A stretch of 64,000 bases of DNA from assembly GCA_037042915.1 (NCBI GenBank), contig CM073193.1:1426001-1490000 (forward strand), in the 5' to 3' direction. This stretch comes from Auricularia sp. M13 (taxonomy: Eukaryota; Basidiomycota; Agaricomycetes; Auriculariales; Auriculariaceae). Position 1 is the first letter of the stretch. Every line of letters begins with the position of its first letter. Of this stretch, positions 45,821-57,420 are shown in pieces. The notes beneath the pieces are model-generated. The model worked only from the letters and a program-made list of their open reading frames with translations. It was not told the DNA's origin and did no database searches. A program made the translations under genes and the position numbers.

Positions 45821-46945
45821 TCATGCCTTGACGACGCGGCCAGAGCCTGCGGAGATCATCAGCAGTGAGTCGAACGACGATGACGAGGACGTACGCCTTC
45901 TCGCGCCGCCGGTTACAGCGGACTTGCGCTTCCTCTTGGGAGCGCCATAGTCGTCGCCCGAGTCCTCATACTCGCTGCTGGGGCTCGGCTCCTCGGGCTC
46001 CTCGTCGTACGGCGCGTCCTCGTCCCCGCCGACGGGCTGGCCATCCAGAAGCTGCGGCACGGGCGGGACAACGTCCTCCAGCTTCGGCTTCTTGGCCGTC
46101 GAGCCCTTGGGCCTGCCGCGGCCGCGTTTCGCGGGCGTCGCGGCGGGCGCGGGCGCGGGCGGTGCCGGCTGCACAGGCACCGCCGCGGGCTGCTGCTCGT
46201 GCGCCTCGGCGGGCGGCGGCTGCGCGACGGGCTGGCCGGGCGGCGGGTAGGGCGCGTAGCCCGGGATGACGGTCTGATAGCTCTGGATCGCGTCGTCCAC
46301 GCTCGCAGGCGGCGGCTGGCCCGCGGCGGCGGCGGCGGCGGCGGCCTCTGCGAGCTTCTTCTTCTTGCCCGGGCCGCGGCGGCGGACGGAGTCGGGGTAG
46401 CCGCACGGGAGGCTGCGGGTCGCGCAGTTGGTGCACTGCGGCTTGCCCATGTCGCACCTCAGCTTCTTCTCTGCAGACCAAGGTTGAGCAGACTGAGACA
46501 ATAAACAGCATTGGGTCTCGCGCGCACCTTTGCACGAAAAGCAGGCGATGACGAGCGACTTCTTCGGCTTGTCCTCGCCGCCGCTGCCGGCCTGGGCGGC
46601 GTTGGGCGCGGGCGGCTTGGGCGGCTGGGCGCCGTGGACGAAGGCGGCGACGGGGTACCCCGGGATGGGCTGGCCAGGCATGTACGGGTACGGGTAGTAG
46701 TACTGCATGCCCGGGTGCGCGAACGGCGGCGCCATGTGCGCCAGGTGCGGCGGCGGCGGCGGGGGCTGGGCGTGCGGGTGCGGCGCTGGCGCTGGCGCTG
46801 CTGCCGGTGCTGGGGCCGGCGCACGCGTCCTCGGGGCGGGCGCCGGGGCGGCCGGCTGCTCCGGCGGGGCGTCCTCCGCGGGCGGCGGCGCGGGCGCGGG
46901 CTCTGGGGCGGGCGGCGCGGGCTGGGTGGGCTCTTCGCCGTCCAT
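45821..46945 (-). CDS. Zn2Cys6 zinc-cluster protein with AT-hook
   Basis: Two exons (46945-46528, 46470-45821) give 355 residues. After a Pro/Ala-rich N-terminus with PHPHAQPPPPPPHLAHMAPP comes the fungal binuclear zinc cluster, interrupted by the intron: ACFSCK | EKKLRCDMGKPQCTNC, then ATRSLPCGYP. Spacing is C-x2-C-x6-C-x6-C-x2-C-x6-C, as the Gal4 class requires. A basic linker (RRRGPGKKKK) follows. An AT-hook core (KRGRGRPKGS) lies near residue 260, then acidic stretches and a basic/serine C-terminus. No fungal-specific transcription factor homology region is present, so the protein is short for the class. A DNA-binding regulator in the nucleus is likely. Its 5' part and promoter are repeated at 53.7 and 61.8 kb. 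Confidence 0.82.
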   Translation of the reverse strand: MDGEEPTQPAPPAPEPAPAPPPAEDAPPEQPAAPAPAPRTRAPAPAPAAAPAPAPHPHAQPPPPPPHLAHMAPPFAHPGMQYYYPYPYMPGQPIPGYPVAAFVHGAQPPKPPAPNAAQAGSGGEDKPKKSLVIACFSCKGARETQCCLLSQSAQPWSAEKKLRCDMGKPQCTNCATRSLPCGYPDSVRRRGPGKKKKLAEAAAAAAAAGQPPPASVDDAIQSYQTVIPGYAPYPPPGQPVAQPPPAEAHEQQPAAVPVQPAPPAPAPAATPAKRGRGRPKGSTAKKPKLEDVVPPVPQLLDGQPVGGDEDAPYDEEPEEPSPSSEYEDSGDDYGAPKRKRKSAVTGGARRRTSSSSSFDSLLMISAGSGRVVKA

Positions 46946-49400
46946 GGTCGTGGGGGAGCGGGGCAGTGAGGCAGGTTGGTTTGGCGCTGTTTGACGCACG
47001 CCTCGGACCTAGCCGCCGCCCGCCGCGCGGCGCACGCAGCGTCCATGGCCGGCCGCCGTCGTGGCCGCCGTCGGCGGCGCGTGCAAACCCAGCGCTGGGT
47101 CCGCGATGCGTCCGAGGGCGAGCGGCCGCGGAGGCAGACACATTCCCGCTTGCCTCCACCCCCCACGCCGCGCCATCGCGCGCCCCGATTGGTTCTGAGA
47201 ATTTTCCTCCGTGATGTGGGCGTCCGCCTGCTCGGCAATGGGCTCAGATGAATGCGCCTCGTCGCCAGCTTTCGATTCATAGTCTCAACGGCGTCGAGGA
47301 GCAGGTCCCTGGCCGCATGACTTCGCGGCATCCCGCCGGCGCTCTGCACCCACACAGCTCGGGCCTTTTCCCTGTACCAGGCGCTCTTGCTGTTGCCATA
47401 GAACCATATGACATTGCTTAGTCTGTGGCTGCGATCCTCACTGCCAGACACCGCGCTCAAACCATCAGGGCAAGCGTCGAAGGATCTTCGTGCCTTCCTC
47501 TCTCACGGAAGTGCTTCCCACTGGCAACACGCTCGCATCTATCCTACGCGGCTATGGCTACACTCAGCATCGCTGAACGGTGAGATGTTGTAAGCTAGAG
47601 TGCATCTACAGGACAGGCTGTAGCCATGTTTCCCCCAACCCGCGCACTCTACCCGCGATGCGTGAGCTCGTCTGACGAGGCTTTTGAAGTCGAGCTCATC
47701 GTGGGCGTGAGACTGAGGAGAGGATCCGGATGTAGTCTCCTTTGCAGAACAGAGTCTAATACGTAGGCAGCAGAGCTTCCAGCTGCGTGTGTATGCGCGC
47801 GCATGCTTTACCGCATTTCTGGTTCAGACTTTTCCAGGTAACAGGTCCTGGTTCCCACACAAGTTGGGAGAGCGCCCACGGGATGGAACGAGGCAAGGCT
47901 GGAGGTAGCGCGCTCTTCAAGTTTCTGCCAGTGGAGACCCGGGGATCAACTGGTCCTTATTATCCAATACAAGTTCGTTCCCACAAGTATATAAGCATAT
48001 TTGAATAATTCTTTGCTCGTTCACTCGGACGATTAAGCGAAGCAGATAACCCGTGGCTGTGCATCTGATTCCCACGCCTGCCATTGCCTCCGGGTACCGG
48101 CAGCGAAACTTCGTGTTTCGAGGAGGTTCGAAGGTGTCGGTTAAGCACACCCATTCTATCTATGCCTTATACTCATAATTTTAATGATTGAAGTTGTGCT
48201 TAGTTGTGCGTATAAAGTATAAACGACAGATTTCCATGGATGTAGCTCTACTGGCTCTGGTATTCGGATGACCAAGTAGATTAATGTCTTTAATACATCC
48301 GCTTTGTTATAAAATTCATGCAGTCTACCAGCACATGAGGATGGCTCGAAGCTCGAACAAGGACAACGCGGGAGATGCCGGAGCTTTTCTTCGCAGTCAC
48401 TGCTCGCACTGCGTGCCAGCCCAATCGAAGGCGCCGTCCCCGACCTCGTACGCCAAGCCCCTGACCACCCTCCCGGCGCTGAAGAAAACGATTTGGCCTG
48501 GGCTATGGTAGTCGAATTCGAAGAAAACAGGAAGACTGCGCCCGAGTGCAGTGAGTTTCCACCGTCCAGGCGCTCAATGGTGCCCCCTATCCCTGGGCGC
48601 GCAGACCGACGAAATCTGCCGACCCCTTCCGTCTACAAGTATCGAGGTCCAACGCTCGGAGGGACTACTATGCGGTGATGCACGGTTCTTCTGAGTGGAA
48701 AGCGCTTCGTACAGCGTCAGCGCATACTGTCGGTTCTGGCGGTCGGCATGCTCATGTGCAACTCTGGCAATCTGCACGCACGGAGCTCAGGCCTTCTGAC
48801 CGAACCAACTGCCGGTATTTTGCGCGTTGAACCAACTGCAGGCATTTTGCGCGTTGATATACATGCATTGCGATGACGCCGAGATATTTGCTGAATCCCC
48901 CGCTCTCTGCGCTCAAACCGACGTCGCCAGGCTTCGAAGCATCATCGTCTTTCTCTCGCAGTTTACAATCGACGCGCTAATTACTTGCCTGCCATCGTTG
49001 TTCTTCGCTGCCGCGCTCCGCACCAGCAACTCTGTAGGTGTTTGCGCCAGACTCAATATCAGCCAGCTACAGTGACAAGAGGCAAATGGCTGCGGTTCTG
49101 ACGACGATGGACTTGGCTTTCGTCTATGCATACTTCCTTTCTTACTGGCGCAGTATGCTTCGTGACATTTTTCGTATGTGCAGCACTTCAGAGTCGAATC
49201 CTCAGCCGCCCCTCCGACTCTGCGCCTGCAGACGATTGCGTTCCCCTTTCGAGCGTATTTCCAGTGCCGCCTTGGCGCATCCGTTGGCCTTGCCCCTCTC
49301 CCCTCTCGGCGTGTCCTTGGTCTGACGCTGTCCGCGGCGAAGATGGACCGCGTGGCGCCGGCTCTGAACCCTACGTTTCTACATCAAGAATGACTCTTTC
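46946..49400. repeat. segmental repeat S1 (full-length copy)
   Basis: This 2.4-kb stretch, starting at the upstream flank of the Zn2Cys6 gene, recurs in direct orientation at 61,790-64,000 (S3), and its first 0.45 kb also at 53,880-54,330 (S2). Landmark words shared by S1 and S3 are caggcgctc near 47,381, gcgaaggatcttcgtgcctt-type sequence near 47,488, ggagagcgcccacgggatgg at 47,868, cttttcttcgcagtcactgc at 48,386 and ctgacgctgtccgcggcgaa at 49,322. Frames inside are short and not shared intact between copies (for example 48,342-48,511 versus 63,086-63,613), so I do not call genes in it. A 27-bp tandem pair (accaactg..ttttgcgcgttga) near 48,805-48,858 is present in both copies. Confidence 0.8.
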
Positions 49401-50613
49401 TCATCACTTTCCCCGTTCCCTCAGTAAGCAGCCCCGTCACAAATCCTAGTAGCAGCACAGGAACAGTCACTGACTGTTTCCGACAGATGCCGGAAAGGCA
49501 CCGAATAACCACCTCTGCGCGCTCGGCATGTCATCCTTAAGTTCTCATGTCTAGATTTATTATTAACCACACATATCAGCTGTTCAGGTTTTCCGTTGGC
49601 AGGTCATCTTAAGGCTTGTCAGGACGCCCTCAGGCATACGCCCTGGTCGTCATTCTCGCCTCGACGAGCAACTACAAAAGAGATGGCGACTTCACTGGCA
49701 GAAGAACGGCGGATACGATATCTCGTCCTTCGAGCTTGCTTCTAGTCTCATCGACTGCCCGCGACCGTAGCACGGAGACCTTTACCGCTCACTGTTCAGG
49801 CGCCGTCTCCTTTACCGGCGCAGGGTGTGACCCTTATTGGCCAGGCTGGCCAGGTCGAACGTCGGAGCTGCAAGCCAAGGCCCAAAGGATGTATGAGACC
49901 ACCCGGTTGTGTGCCTCTCGCCGCGCCGTTTCCCTTCCTCTCACCGCCGCCACGACCATGTGACTCCTCCGGCACCTCTGGCGCCAGTTCCGAGACCACC
50001 AGTGGTTTCTATCGCCACTGGTCAACGCCGATGAAGACTGCCCGTAACTTGGACCGCGAAATCCAACCCCGCCGATGTTGGTCATCTCTCCCCATCGCGC
50101 AGCCGCTTGACCGAGCTCTGGTCTGTTACTGGGTGCCCAGGCCGTGGCCAAGGTTCGCCTCCACCGGCACAAAGTACGTCAACCTCGTCTTCGTCGCCCG
50201 CCCGGCCCTTTAACGCTAGCGGTTCAAGGAACAATTCCCCGGGTCTCGACTCCGGCCACGGACGTCCTCATACGCGTCTGCTGGGCAGCGTCTATGCCTG
50301 CCAAGTCCAGTTGGTGTCAAGAGCCTGCTTGTCTCCGCCGATAAGTCTCGGAGTAGGGTTCCCATCATTAAAGCGGACATCGGCGCTGTCGACTCTCTCG
50401 CCTAAGATACACCAGATATTGTTGTCATCGTCGTCGTCGCGGTCTACCTACAACTCGGCCAGCATCGCTCTCGCGCGGCCCCGTGAAAAGACGACAAATG
50501 ACAACGTGTATACCATATTACAACAATACACCAATTTCCGACAATATCAGGCCTCCCATCGACACGCCGAGTGCGTTCAGCTTGCCCATCTGATCCGCCT
50601 CCCGACACCCCGC
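49401..50613. other. 3' flank of pseudokinase K1
   Basis: No gene is supported. Part of it (about 49,705-49,800, gcggatacgatatctcg and acctttaccgc) is repeated near 56,427-56,520, which shows that the duplicated unit extends beyond the coding region. Confidence 0.5.
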
Positions 50614-51664
50614 TCATAGCACTGTGTTTAGCCTTCCGGCGAGCACCCATCCAGGCCGCGCGGCTGCACGGCCGACCTCTGGCAGCATCTTCGCAAGGCG
50701 CTCGTGGACCTCAGCCATCGTCGGCCGGCGCGCGGCGTCCTGCGCCCAGCAGTCCGTCATCAGCTGCCACAGGTCGTCGGTGAAGTCGCTTCGCAAGATC
50801 TCGCTACGACCCGGACGCCTGCCGACGTAGAGCTGCACCGTAGCGGAGAGGTGCATCAGGCGGGGGAACGGGCGGCGGCCGGTGTAGACGTCGAAAATGA
50901 GCATGCCGAAGGCGTAGACGTCCGTCTGCGTGGTCCGCACTCCTGTATCGACGAGCTCCGGTGCCATGGAGGTCCAATAACCCCCAGGTTCGTCGCCGCA
51001 CGTAGGAGCGACAGGGTCGATCCCGCAGTACTCGAACCCTGAGAGGTGGACGCCATCGTGGCCCACGCGGATGTTGGCCTATATACTGTGAGCATCGCAT
51101 TTCGTATGCAATCATGTCGACAGACCGTATGAAGGTTCCCGTGAACAACTGCCTGCTTCGTAGACGACTTTGAATGCAGGAAATCCATCGTCGCTGCGAT
51201 AGGTAGTAACTATACAGCCTACGTTCAATGGCAACGCTTTAAAGCAGGTTGAACATCACATACAATGACCTTGGGGTCCACCTTTGGGTTGTCGATGAAA
51301 TATTTGCGCAGTGTTATGTGGTGGGAGCATTGAGAGACGAGGCAGTGTTGAATGTGTGCATTACATCCCCTGTGCTCAATATTTTGAGAGGATGACACTG
51401 GCGTGACAGTGCTGACTCCCGCTCGCTATTGTCTCATCATCAGCGCCGGCGGAAAATTGTGGCGGGAGAACATACAAGATGTGGAGATGTGTCCATGGCC
51501 GCCTCGTACAAGGCACTGGGCCACAGCTCCGCATTGGGAATGCACGACACGATGCAGCCTTCGCGGCGCAGCGTAGACAAAAGTTGCATCGGAAGTTTAT
51601 CGGAACTTAACAATTCAGGTAGTTGGCGGAAGGTGTGTAGGTAGGTAGGTAGGTAGGTAGGCAA
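50614..51664 (-). pseudogene. pseudokinase K1, TKL-like, N-terminally incomplete
   Basis: Exons read: about 51,664-51,440 (PMQLLSTLRREGCIVSC..); about 51,382-51,264 (HHITLRKYFIDNPKVDPKVI); 51,209-51,126 (28 codons, TMDFLHSKSSTKQAVVHGNL, then HT); 51,078-50,614. The last gives ANIRVGHDGVHLSGFEYCG, then TSMAPELVDTGVRTTQTDVY, AFGMLIFDVYTGRRPF, LWQLMTDCWAQDAARRPTMA. This is the C-lobe of a tyrosine-kinase-like domain. The catalytic loop has HGN for HxD and the DFG position reads GFE, so both the catalytic and the Mg-binding aspartates are missing. No glycine loop or VAIK lysine was found upstream, where a GTAG microsatellite interrupts. It could be a functional scaffold or a decaying gene; the type is provisional. 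Confidence 0.6.
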
Positions 51665-51704
51665 GTAGGTGGGTGGGTGGGTGGGTAGGTAGGAAGGAAG
51701 GAAG
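51641..51704. repeat. GTAG/GTGG/GAAG microsatellite
   Basis: Six GTAG-like units are followed by gtgg units and then gaag units. On the minus strand they translate as YLPT repeats inside what would be the 5' part of K1. A related shorter run (ctacctacctac) occurs near 52,405-52,420. Confidence 0.9.
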
Positions 51705-53112
51705 AGTTCCTGGCGGGGATGTCCAATGCAGAAACGTCCGCTCCCGTCAACCGTTTGCTGGTAGGGAGGTAGATTCGGATCTTGACAGAAGGTACTGTAC
51801 GGCGCACACGATCTATTACCGTATCACGCGTCACAGAGGTCGCGCGGCGCGGTAATAAACCTGTTTTGTCACAGGTCACACAGGAAAGAACTGAGATTTT
51901 TGCGAGCGTTTGGAAAATCCTGAACGACCTTATGGAGTAATCGGTCCCTGTGACCCGGCGGCCCAAATACCCCATATGGTGGTTCAGGATTTTGCAGATT
52001 GCAAAAACTGCCCGGAAAATTCGACGTTCTTTCCTGTGTCACAAGCTGCCCGCGGTATTGGCGTGTCACGGGAGTTTCAGACAACCTGAGCTCTCAGAAG
52101 ACCAATTTTTGCTTCGCCGCTTCGCGGCGCTCATCTACACCTTATAACACCTTATAACAAACATCTCAGTAACATCCCAGCTGCCTGGACCAGTGAGAGG
52201 ATGAGTTATCTAAGTTATCTTGCTTGGAGGCATTGCCGGCCTGCTAAAACCCGAGTGATCATGGTCTATGTCACAGGTCACAGATGGTTCATGGTAATTG
52301 CCCCGACGTGTCACGGTGGCCAGGCTGCCGGTAATAGAGCATGTGCGTACAGTAGGCTTTGCGGCATCCTCAGAGCAAATCACGCAGCCGCTCCGGCTCC
52401 TGACCTACCTACCTACCTACATGCTGAAGCGGAGGCAGTCCGTGAGGCCCGTCAGGACTCAGCTCCAAATCTACCTCCTGCCTGGAGCCGTCGCATGGGG
52501 CCCAGCAACTCTGGGAGCTCGTCCGAACTTTGGAAGCGCACATCTATGATAATTGTGCCGCCCATCAGTGAAGCATTTGCCAAGTGCAAGCCCGTGCTCG
52601 AGTCGGTGTCTGTACATGTGCTCTTTGGTAGCAAAAGGTTTTAAAAGGCTTCAAACAGGACGTTTTTGCCAGAGTCGCAACCGTACACTCGAGGGGGAAA
52701 TGCTAGTATCAAGAACTCGAAAAAATGATAGCATTTAAATGGACTTCGAATTTCTCAATGTTTACTTTGAAAATAGTGTCCAAAGAACATAAAATTTCGA
52801 GCTGAATCGCTGACTTGGAGCAAAGCCCACGGGACTGTGTTTATGTTCATCAGCGCTCCTCCAGGTCTCGTGATAGGCGTACAGAGGCACACTCTGCGGA
52901 TGGAAGCTGTGTGCCGTTTCTGCCGTTGGCCAGAACAGGCGAGCAATTGTATGAAAATTGCTCGTAGCTAGGCACAGGCACAAGCAGTAGGAGCAGTCCG
53001 GACCGTGGCACCTGTGCTTGTGCTCCTCCGTCAGGGCTCAACCTCAACGTCACAATCACTGAATCAGCTTGGATGATGCTGCGTCTACAGCTTCCTGGTC
53101 GCGCGGAGGCTA
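51705..53112. other. stretch between K1 and F1
   Basis: Many stops in all frames. No recognisable domain, and no counterpart of the third kinase fragment found in the second block. Confidence 0.5.
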
Positions 53113-53657
53113 TCATGCTGCCAGAACCTCGGAGAATTTGATGGCCGAGGGCCTCAAGTGCCCGAGTAATCGGTCAGGGTACCACGGTGCAAGCGTAAGT
53201 GCCATGCTATAGCAGGAAGCGCTGAAAAGGCCTATATCCTGCAGGACGACAATACGCGGCAAAGATCCAAAAAATTTCCCGAGAGAAGGGAAGGCAGGAA
53301 TCCCATCGTGCGGCAGTCGAACACGCTGCAGCACGGCACTTTTGAGCATTCGAGCTCTAGCGGCGAACGGATCGGCGGGTAGTCAAATGTCGCTCAGGAC
53401 TCCTCAAGGCGAAAAACACTTCCGGGACAGCATGGACGAAGGCAATGTGGACGGCGAGGCCGCGAATGTGGTGGACGAGGTTGAACAGCAACTGAGAATT
53501 CCGACACAAGCGTCGGCGTAACCTTCGTTGCGTACAAACGTGATATCAAAGAATAGAGGAACGTCCATGGTGCGGCTGAGCATGGGTTGGAAGAGTTGCA
53601 GGCTGGTCGACGACGCTGTTTGTCTAGGGAACATCGCCAATCACATTCTGGCGTCAA
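53113..53657 (-). pseudogene. F-box/leucine-rich protein fragment F1
   Basis: The minus strand has LFQPMLSRTMDVPLFFDITF, VRNEGYADACVGILSCCSTS, then in a shifted frame LKSAVLQRVRLPHDGIPAFP. These align with the fragment at 61,690-61,222 (LLHPMLRRTKDV.., VTEFSELLFDHIHDLAVHIS.., LESAVLKRVRLPHDDDTGNN). No F-box, start or stop boundary is preserved, and the frame changes at about 53,400. It is a truncated relative of the F-box family represented intact at 15-17 kb. Confidence 0.6.
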
Positions 53658-53726
53658 TGCTAGCGGACATGGGATGCAATCGGACTGTAGGGCCGCACAG
53701 ATGCTCAGAATTCGTAAGCGCCAGCT

Positions 53727-53930
53727 TCATGCCCGGGTCGCAACGAGGGGCAGGAAGGTGTCGAGTTCTGTCGACTCCCAAGGAAAAGCGATGATGGGCG
53801 ACTTCTTAAGTCTTTCCATGCTACCGCGTCCGGCCTGCGCGGCTGTGTGCGCGTGCGGCGTGGCCTCTTGGCCGACCATGGGCGTGGGGGAGCGGGGCAG
53901 TGAGGCTGGTTGGTTTGGCGCTGTTTGACG
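53727..53930 (-). pseudogene. 5' remnant of the Zn2Cys6 gene
   Basis: The minus-strand frame MRQTAPNQPASLPRSPTPMV matches, almost residue for residue, the translated leader and start of the intact gene (MRQTAPNQPASLPRSPTTMD at 46,999-46,942). It continues AAQAGRGSMERLKKSPIIAF, corresponding to AAQAGSGGEDKPKKSLVIAC just before the zinc cluster. The long Pro/Ala region is deleted and the first zinc-cluster cysteines are lost (AFPWES for ACFSCK). The zinc cluster, AT-hook and C-terminus are absent. Confidence 0.75.
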
Positions 53931-54335
53931 CATGCCTCAGGCTCGGACATCGCCGCCCCCGCCGCGGCGTACGCTATGTCCATGGCCGGCTGTCGTTGTG
54001 TCTGCCATCGGCGATGTGCAAAGCCAGCGCTGGGTCTGCGATGCGCTCGAGGCCGAAGCGGTAGACACGCTCCCGCTTCCACTCCCCAAGCCGCACCAGC
54101 GCGCCCCTGGATTGGTCCTCAACTTTGCGGTCCGCTTGCTCGACAACGCGCACAGTTGAATTCGCCTCGCCGTCATTTCTTTTCATAGTCTTGAGGACGT
54201 CGAGGAGCAGGTCCCTGCCGGCATGGCTTCGCGACAACTCGCCGGCGCTCTGCACCCACACAGCTCGGGTCTTCTCTGACAGGCGCTCTCGCTGTTGTTA
54301 TAGAAGCTTATGACATTGCTTGGCCTGCTGCAATG
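53876..54335. repeat. segmental repeat S2 (short copy)
   Basis: It begins gcgtgggggagcggggcagt, as S1 does on the upstream side of the Zn2Cys6 start. It follows S1 and S3 through ggcgctgtttgacgc, cgctgggtctgcgatgcg, gtcgaggagcaggtccctg and ttatgacattgctt, and diverges after about 54,325. Confidence 0.8.
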
Positions 54336-55350
54336 CTTCAAATTCCGGCCTTTAAGCCTGAAGACCAACTTCAGCGTCAGTTTCGACGTAACATTCGTTG
54401 CAACTTGAAGCGCACCTGCATGCTTCAGTCTAGCTGCGATAAATCAATCCCGACCTTCACACGTCGAAAAGTTGCTCAGTCGACAGAGTTCTTGGACGTG
54501 ATGTTGTCGAGCATAGTGTCTGTGGCGCTGGTGCGTCAAGCCTGATTTCATCATCCCAGTATAATTCCAGCTGATAAACACACCTCAGGGAATATGCATC
54601 TAGACCATCCAGGACGCAAGGACCACATCGTCGCCTTACTTTTCACGCCCATGGTGCTGTCGGTCCCTCGTCGCCTTCTCCATTGTCTCCGCTTGCTCGC
54701 GAGCACGCGTGCAAGTCGGCGTGTTGCTCCGGAAGGCCACCAGCACCTAGACCTGAAGTCAGTTCCCCGTAACGATAACAATTCAAGTCGCGTCGCAACA
54801 AACCTCGCCGACTCACTGACGTAGCTTCGCCAACGCCGTGGCCCATCCTTCGCGTCGTGCGTTCATGCTTTCGACGCAGGCGTTCAAGGCCTGGACGAGA
54901 TTGCTCCGCCTGAGCAAGACTCTACGAGCCCCGAGCGCTGGCATAAGAGCATTAGTGGACGACATCATGTTCTGGAATGTCACCTGCGGCACCTTATGCG
55001 CGACCGCAGTCTGCAAAATGCAAGGGCGACTGCGGTGCCGATGTCGTCTTCGACCGCCTGTCGTAACTCGTCGAGATTGCACGCTGTCGCTGGGTTACTG
55101 GCGCGAAGATGCGACGCAGAGGATTCCCGGCCAGTAGGAGCAAGATTAAGCCGTCACGGCGAGACCGACAGCAGTCCGAGCTTTTCGACAATCGCGGCTG
55201 CCACAGACGGTGAGCGACATTCAGGCGCATAGCGGGGCATAGTCACTGACTTCCTGAACCGAGATGCCGTGGGGCAACCGTTTGTCGACCATTTGCCACC
55301 AGCTCACGCACTCCCTGCCCGCGCGAGAGGTGCCCTTTGGCCCGTGCGGC
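54336..55350. other. stretch with one coding-like frame, no firm gene
   Basis: The minus strand at 55,015-54,813 reads AHKVPQVTFQNMMSSTNALM, then PALGARRVLLRRSNLVQALN, ACVESMNARREGWATALAKL. It is preceded near 55,085-55,030 in another frame by CNLDELRQAVEDDIGTAVAL. This looks protein-like and may be downstream exons of the gene at 55,351-55,808, but I could not join them. Confidence 0.35.
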
Positions 55351-55808
55351 TCACGCCCTCAAAACTCGCCCAGCGCGACGCTCGTAGCGCTGCAGCAGAA
55401 AGCTCTTGCTAGCTACGACGACTGCGCAGCTGAGCGAGACGGGCTCGCCGCTGGCGAGCGCGGCGCGCATCTTGGCTGCAGCAGGCAGCGGGAAGTTCAG
55501 CCGGTGGCGCGCAGCCGGGGCGGGGACGCACGCACACATGCCCGGGCTCAGCGCGTCCAGCTGGCGCTGCAGCAGCGCCATCGACGCCGGCAACGGCGCG
55601 CCTCCTCGACGCCGCGCGGCGTCACGTGCCGGAACTCGACGTGGCCCTCTGTTGATGGGTCCAGTAGCCGCAATATCCGCTTGCGCGTTGCGCAGTGCGG
55701 GTTGATGTGCGGTTGCTGGTTCCACGCCGCCGTGAAGAGCTCGATCCGCCCGAAGTCCGATGCGCCCATACCCGTGCTGTAAGACCGCCGCAGTTCTTGC
55801 ACGCACAT
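55351..55808 (-). CDS. unrecognised two-exon gene, possibly incomplete
   Basis: Exon 1 (55808-55626, 61 codons) starts MCVQELRRSYSTGMGASDFG and continues RIELFTAAWNQQPHINPHCA, TRKRILRLLDPSTEGHVEFR. A 59-bp intron (gtgacg..ctgcag) joins in phase to exon 2 (55566-55351: RQLDALSPGMCACVPAPAAR, KMRAALASGEPVSLSCAVVV). The result is 132 residues ending RAGRVLRA. Without the intron the frame breaks, so the splice is well motivated. No family is recognised. More exons may follow (see 54,336-55,350). It has no counterpart in the other duplicated blocks. Confidence 0.45.
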
Positions 55809-57420
55809 GAGCGTCTAATCATTGTCGCAGGGGCGCATACACTGACCTCGTCGAGAGCCCGAGCTCCCTGTTGACCCCAACAACACTCATATACTTGCCT
55901 CTAGGTTGCAGAAACGAATATGGGCCCAAATTTTTGCCGGTACGTCATTTATACAGCGTCTTACGAGTCCTCAGGAACTTTCGCTTCCGTTGACGTTGCC
56001 TGTGCGACAACTTCTCTCCATCTATTCGCACTTCGAATGAGACACGGGGATTATTCGGTACCTTAGCCGCATTTTGATACTTGTCTCGCAGTGTGCGCCT
56101 GCCTTTCCGGTGATTGCTACATTACCGATAATGCCCGCGGGGAAGCTGCTCCACGTGCGGGCAAATGTAATTCCCCAGAATTTTGGCAAACGCCACCGAT
56201 CGCTTAGCTTCCCGACCGCTTTCCCGGCTCCACCATGGGACGCAGTAGCTCAGGCTACTGACTGTATCCGAGAGGTCCCAGACAGTCCAGGGCGTATAAT
56301 ATTCGTCTCTCACTCCTATATCTTGTGAGCACTGTTCCAATTTATCTGCATTTATGGGACCTCGCCTAAGGCTGAATTTCGCGCCTGGCGACTAGGTCTA
56401 GCGGTGTCTACGGTTTCTACAAGAACCCGCGGATACGATATCTCGGCCTTCGAATTCGCTTCTCGTCTGATGGTACGCCTGTCACGGTCGCACGGGAGAC
56501 CTTTACCGCACACTGTTCATATGCCATCTCCTGCGAGCAAACAGCCTTGGCAGTGTTACCGTATTGATTGGTCCAGTTCGACGGCGGCTGCTGAGCACGA
56601 TGTTTCCTACCGTTCCTCCTTCAGCTCTGCCCTTGCCGTGTCCACGCCCTTCATCGCTGCTTGGCTCCTGCGACTGACCGGCGTTATGACTATCTCGTCC
56701 ACTAGCTGTGTCTCCGGTGCTCCCACCTTCGCAGCCACAACCCAGGATCGCCATCGATGGCTATCTTCAGTCTCACTGGCCCACGTTTGCGACCATTACC
56801 TACAGTTTGGCCTAGCAAATGGCCAACCGCATGACTCCATGTTCCTCAGCCAATTGGCTCTGGGCCGCCGTGCACTCTAGGTGCATGGACGTACGCCCAG
56901 CCGGCGTCAGGAATTCCTCCGGCCCTGCACAGTTCGTTTCATTACGGTGCTTGCCATCTAACTCACTAACAGCGACGTTGTGTAGCCTGTGTCACCACAT
57001 CAACGAGCAGGGTCAGCGACTGTCCCGTTGGGCGACACCTGGAAGCCTCGTACAGCGCGATGTTCCTACAACTTGAAGGGCCAACACTATGCTCACCGCC
57101 GCTGTCAGCCTCCGGAGACTTGCACCGTCGTAATTCGTAAGCAGTGAACACCAGCGCTTCCAGTCTTTTGTGATCAAGGTTCGCCGGTCTTTGCTGCTTG
57201 CTATCTTCTCACAGCCCGTGACCTCTAGATCTGGCTCGACCAAGATCTGGCTCGACCAACGCGCGTTTGCTGCTGCAGCGAAGCCTGAACATCAACACGT
57301 GCACAATATATAGATACCAACACTATGCAAATCCGCCGACATCTACAGCAATGTGCGTCATACCAAGTCTATCTGTTGGATACCGGTTCACTATCTATCT
57401 GGGCTTTTTTCTCAGTGTCC
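55809..57420. other. no supported gene; 5' edge of second duplicated block
   Basis: The first half has no coding signal. From about 56,410 the sequence parallels 49,690 onward (gcggatacgatatctcg, acctttaccgcacactgttca). The stretch after 56,900 is unlike the first block. Confidence 0.45.

Noticed and set aside
46511-46994. Plus-strand frames opposite the zinc-cluster gene
   Set aside because: Gly/Arg-rich mirror of the Pro/Ala-rich coding strand; the minus strand has the zinc cluster with correct cysteine spacing and a phase-consistent intron.
51641-51704. Telomere-like repeat
   Set aside because: Units are GTAG/GTGG/GAAG, not TTAGGG, and the tract is internal and short.
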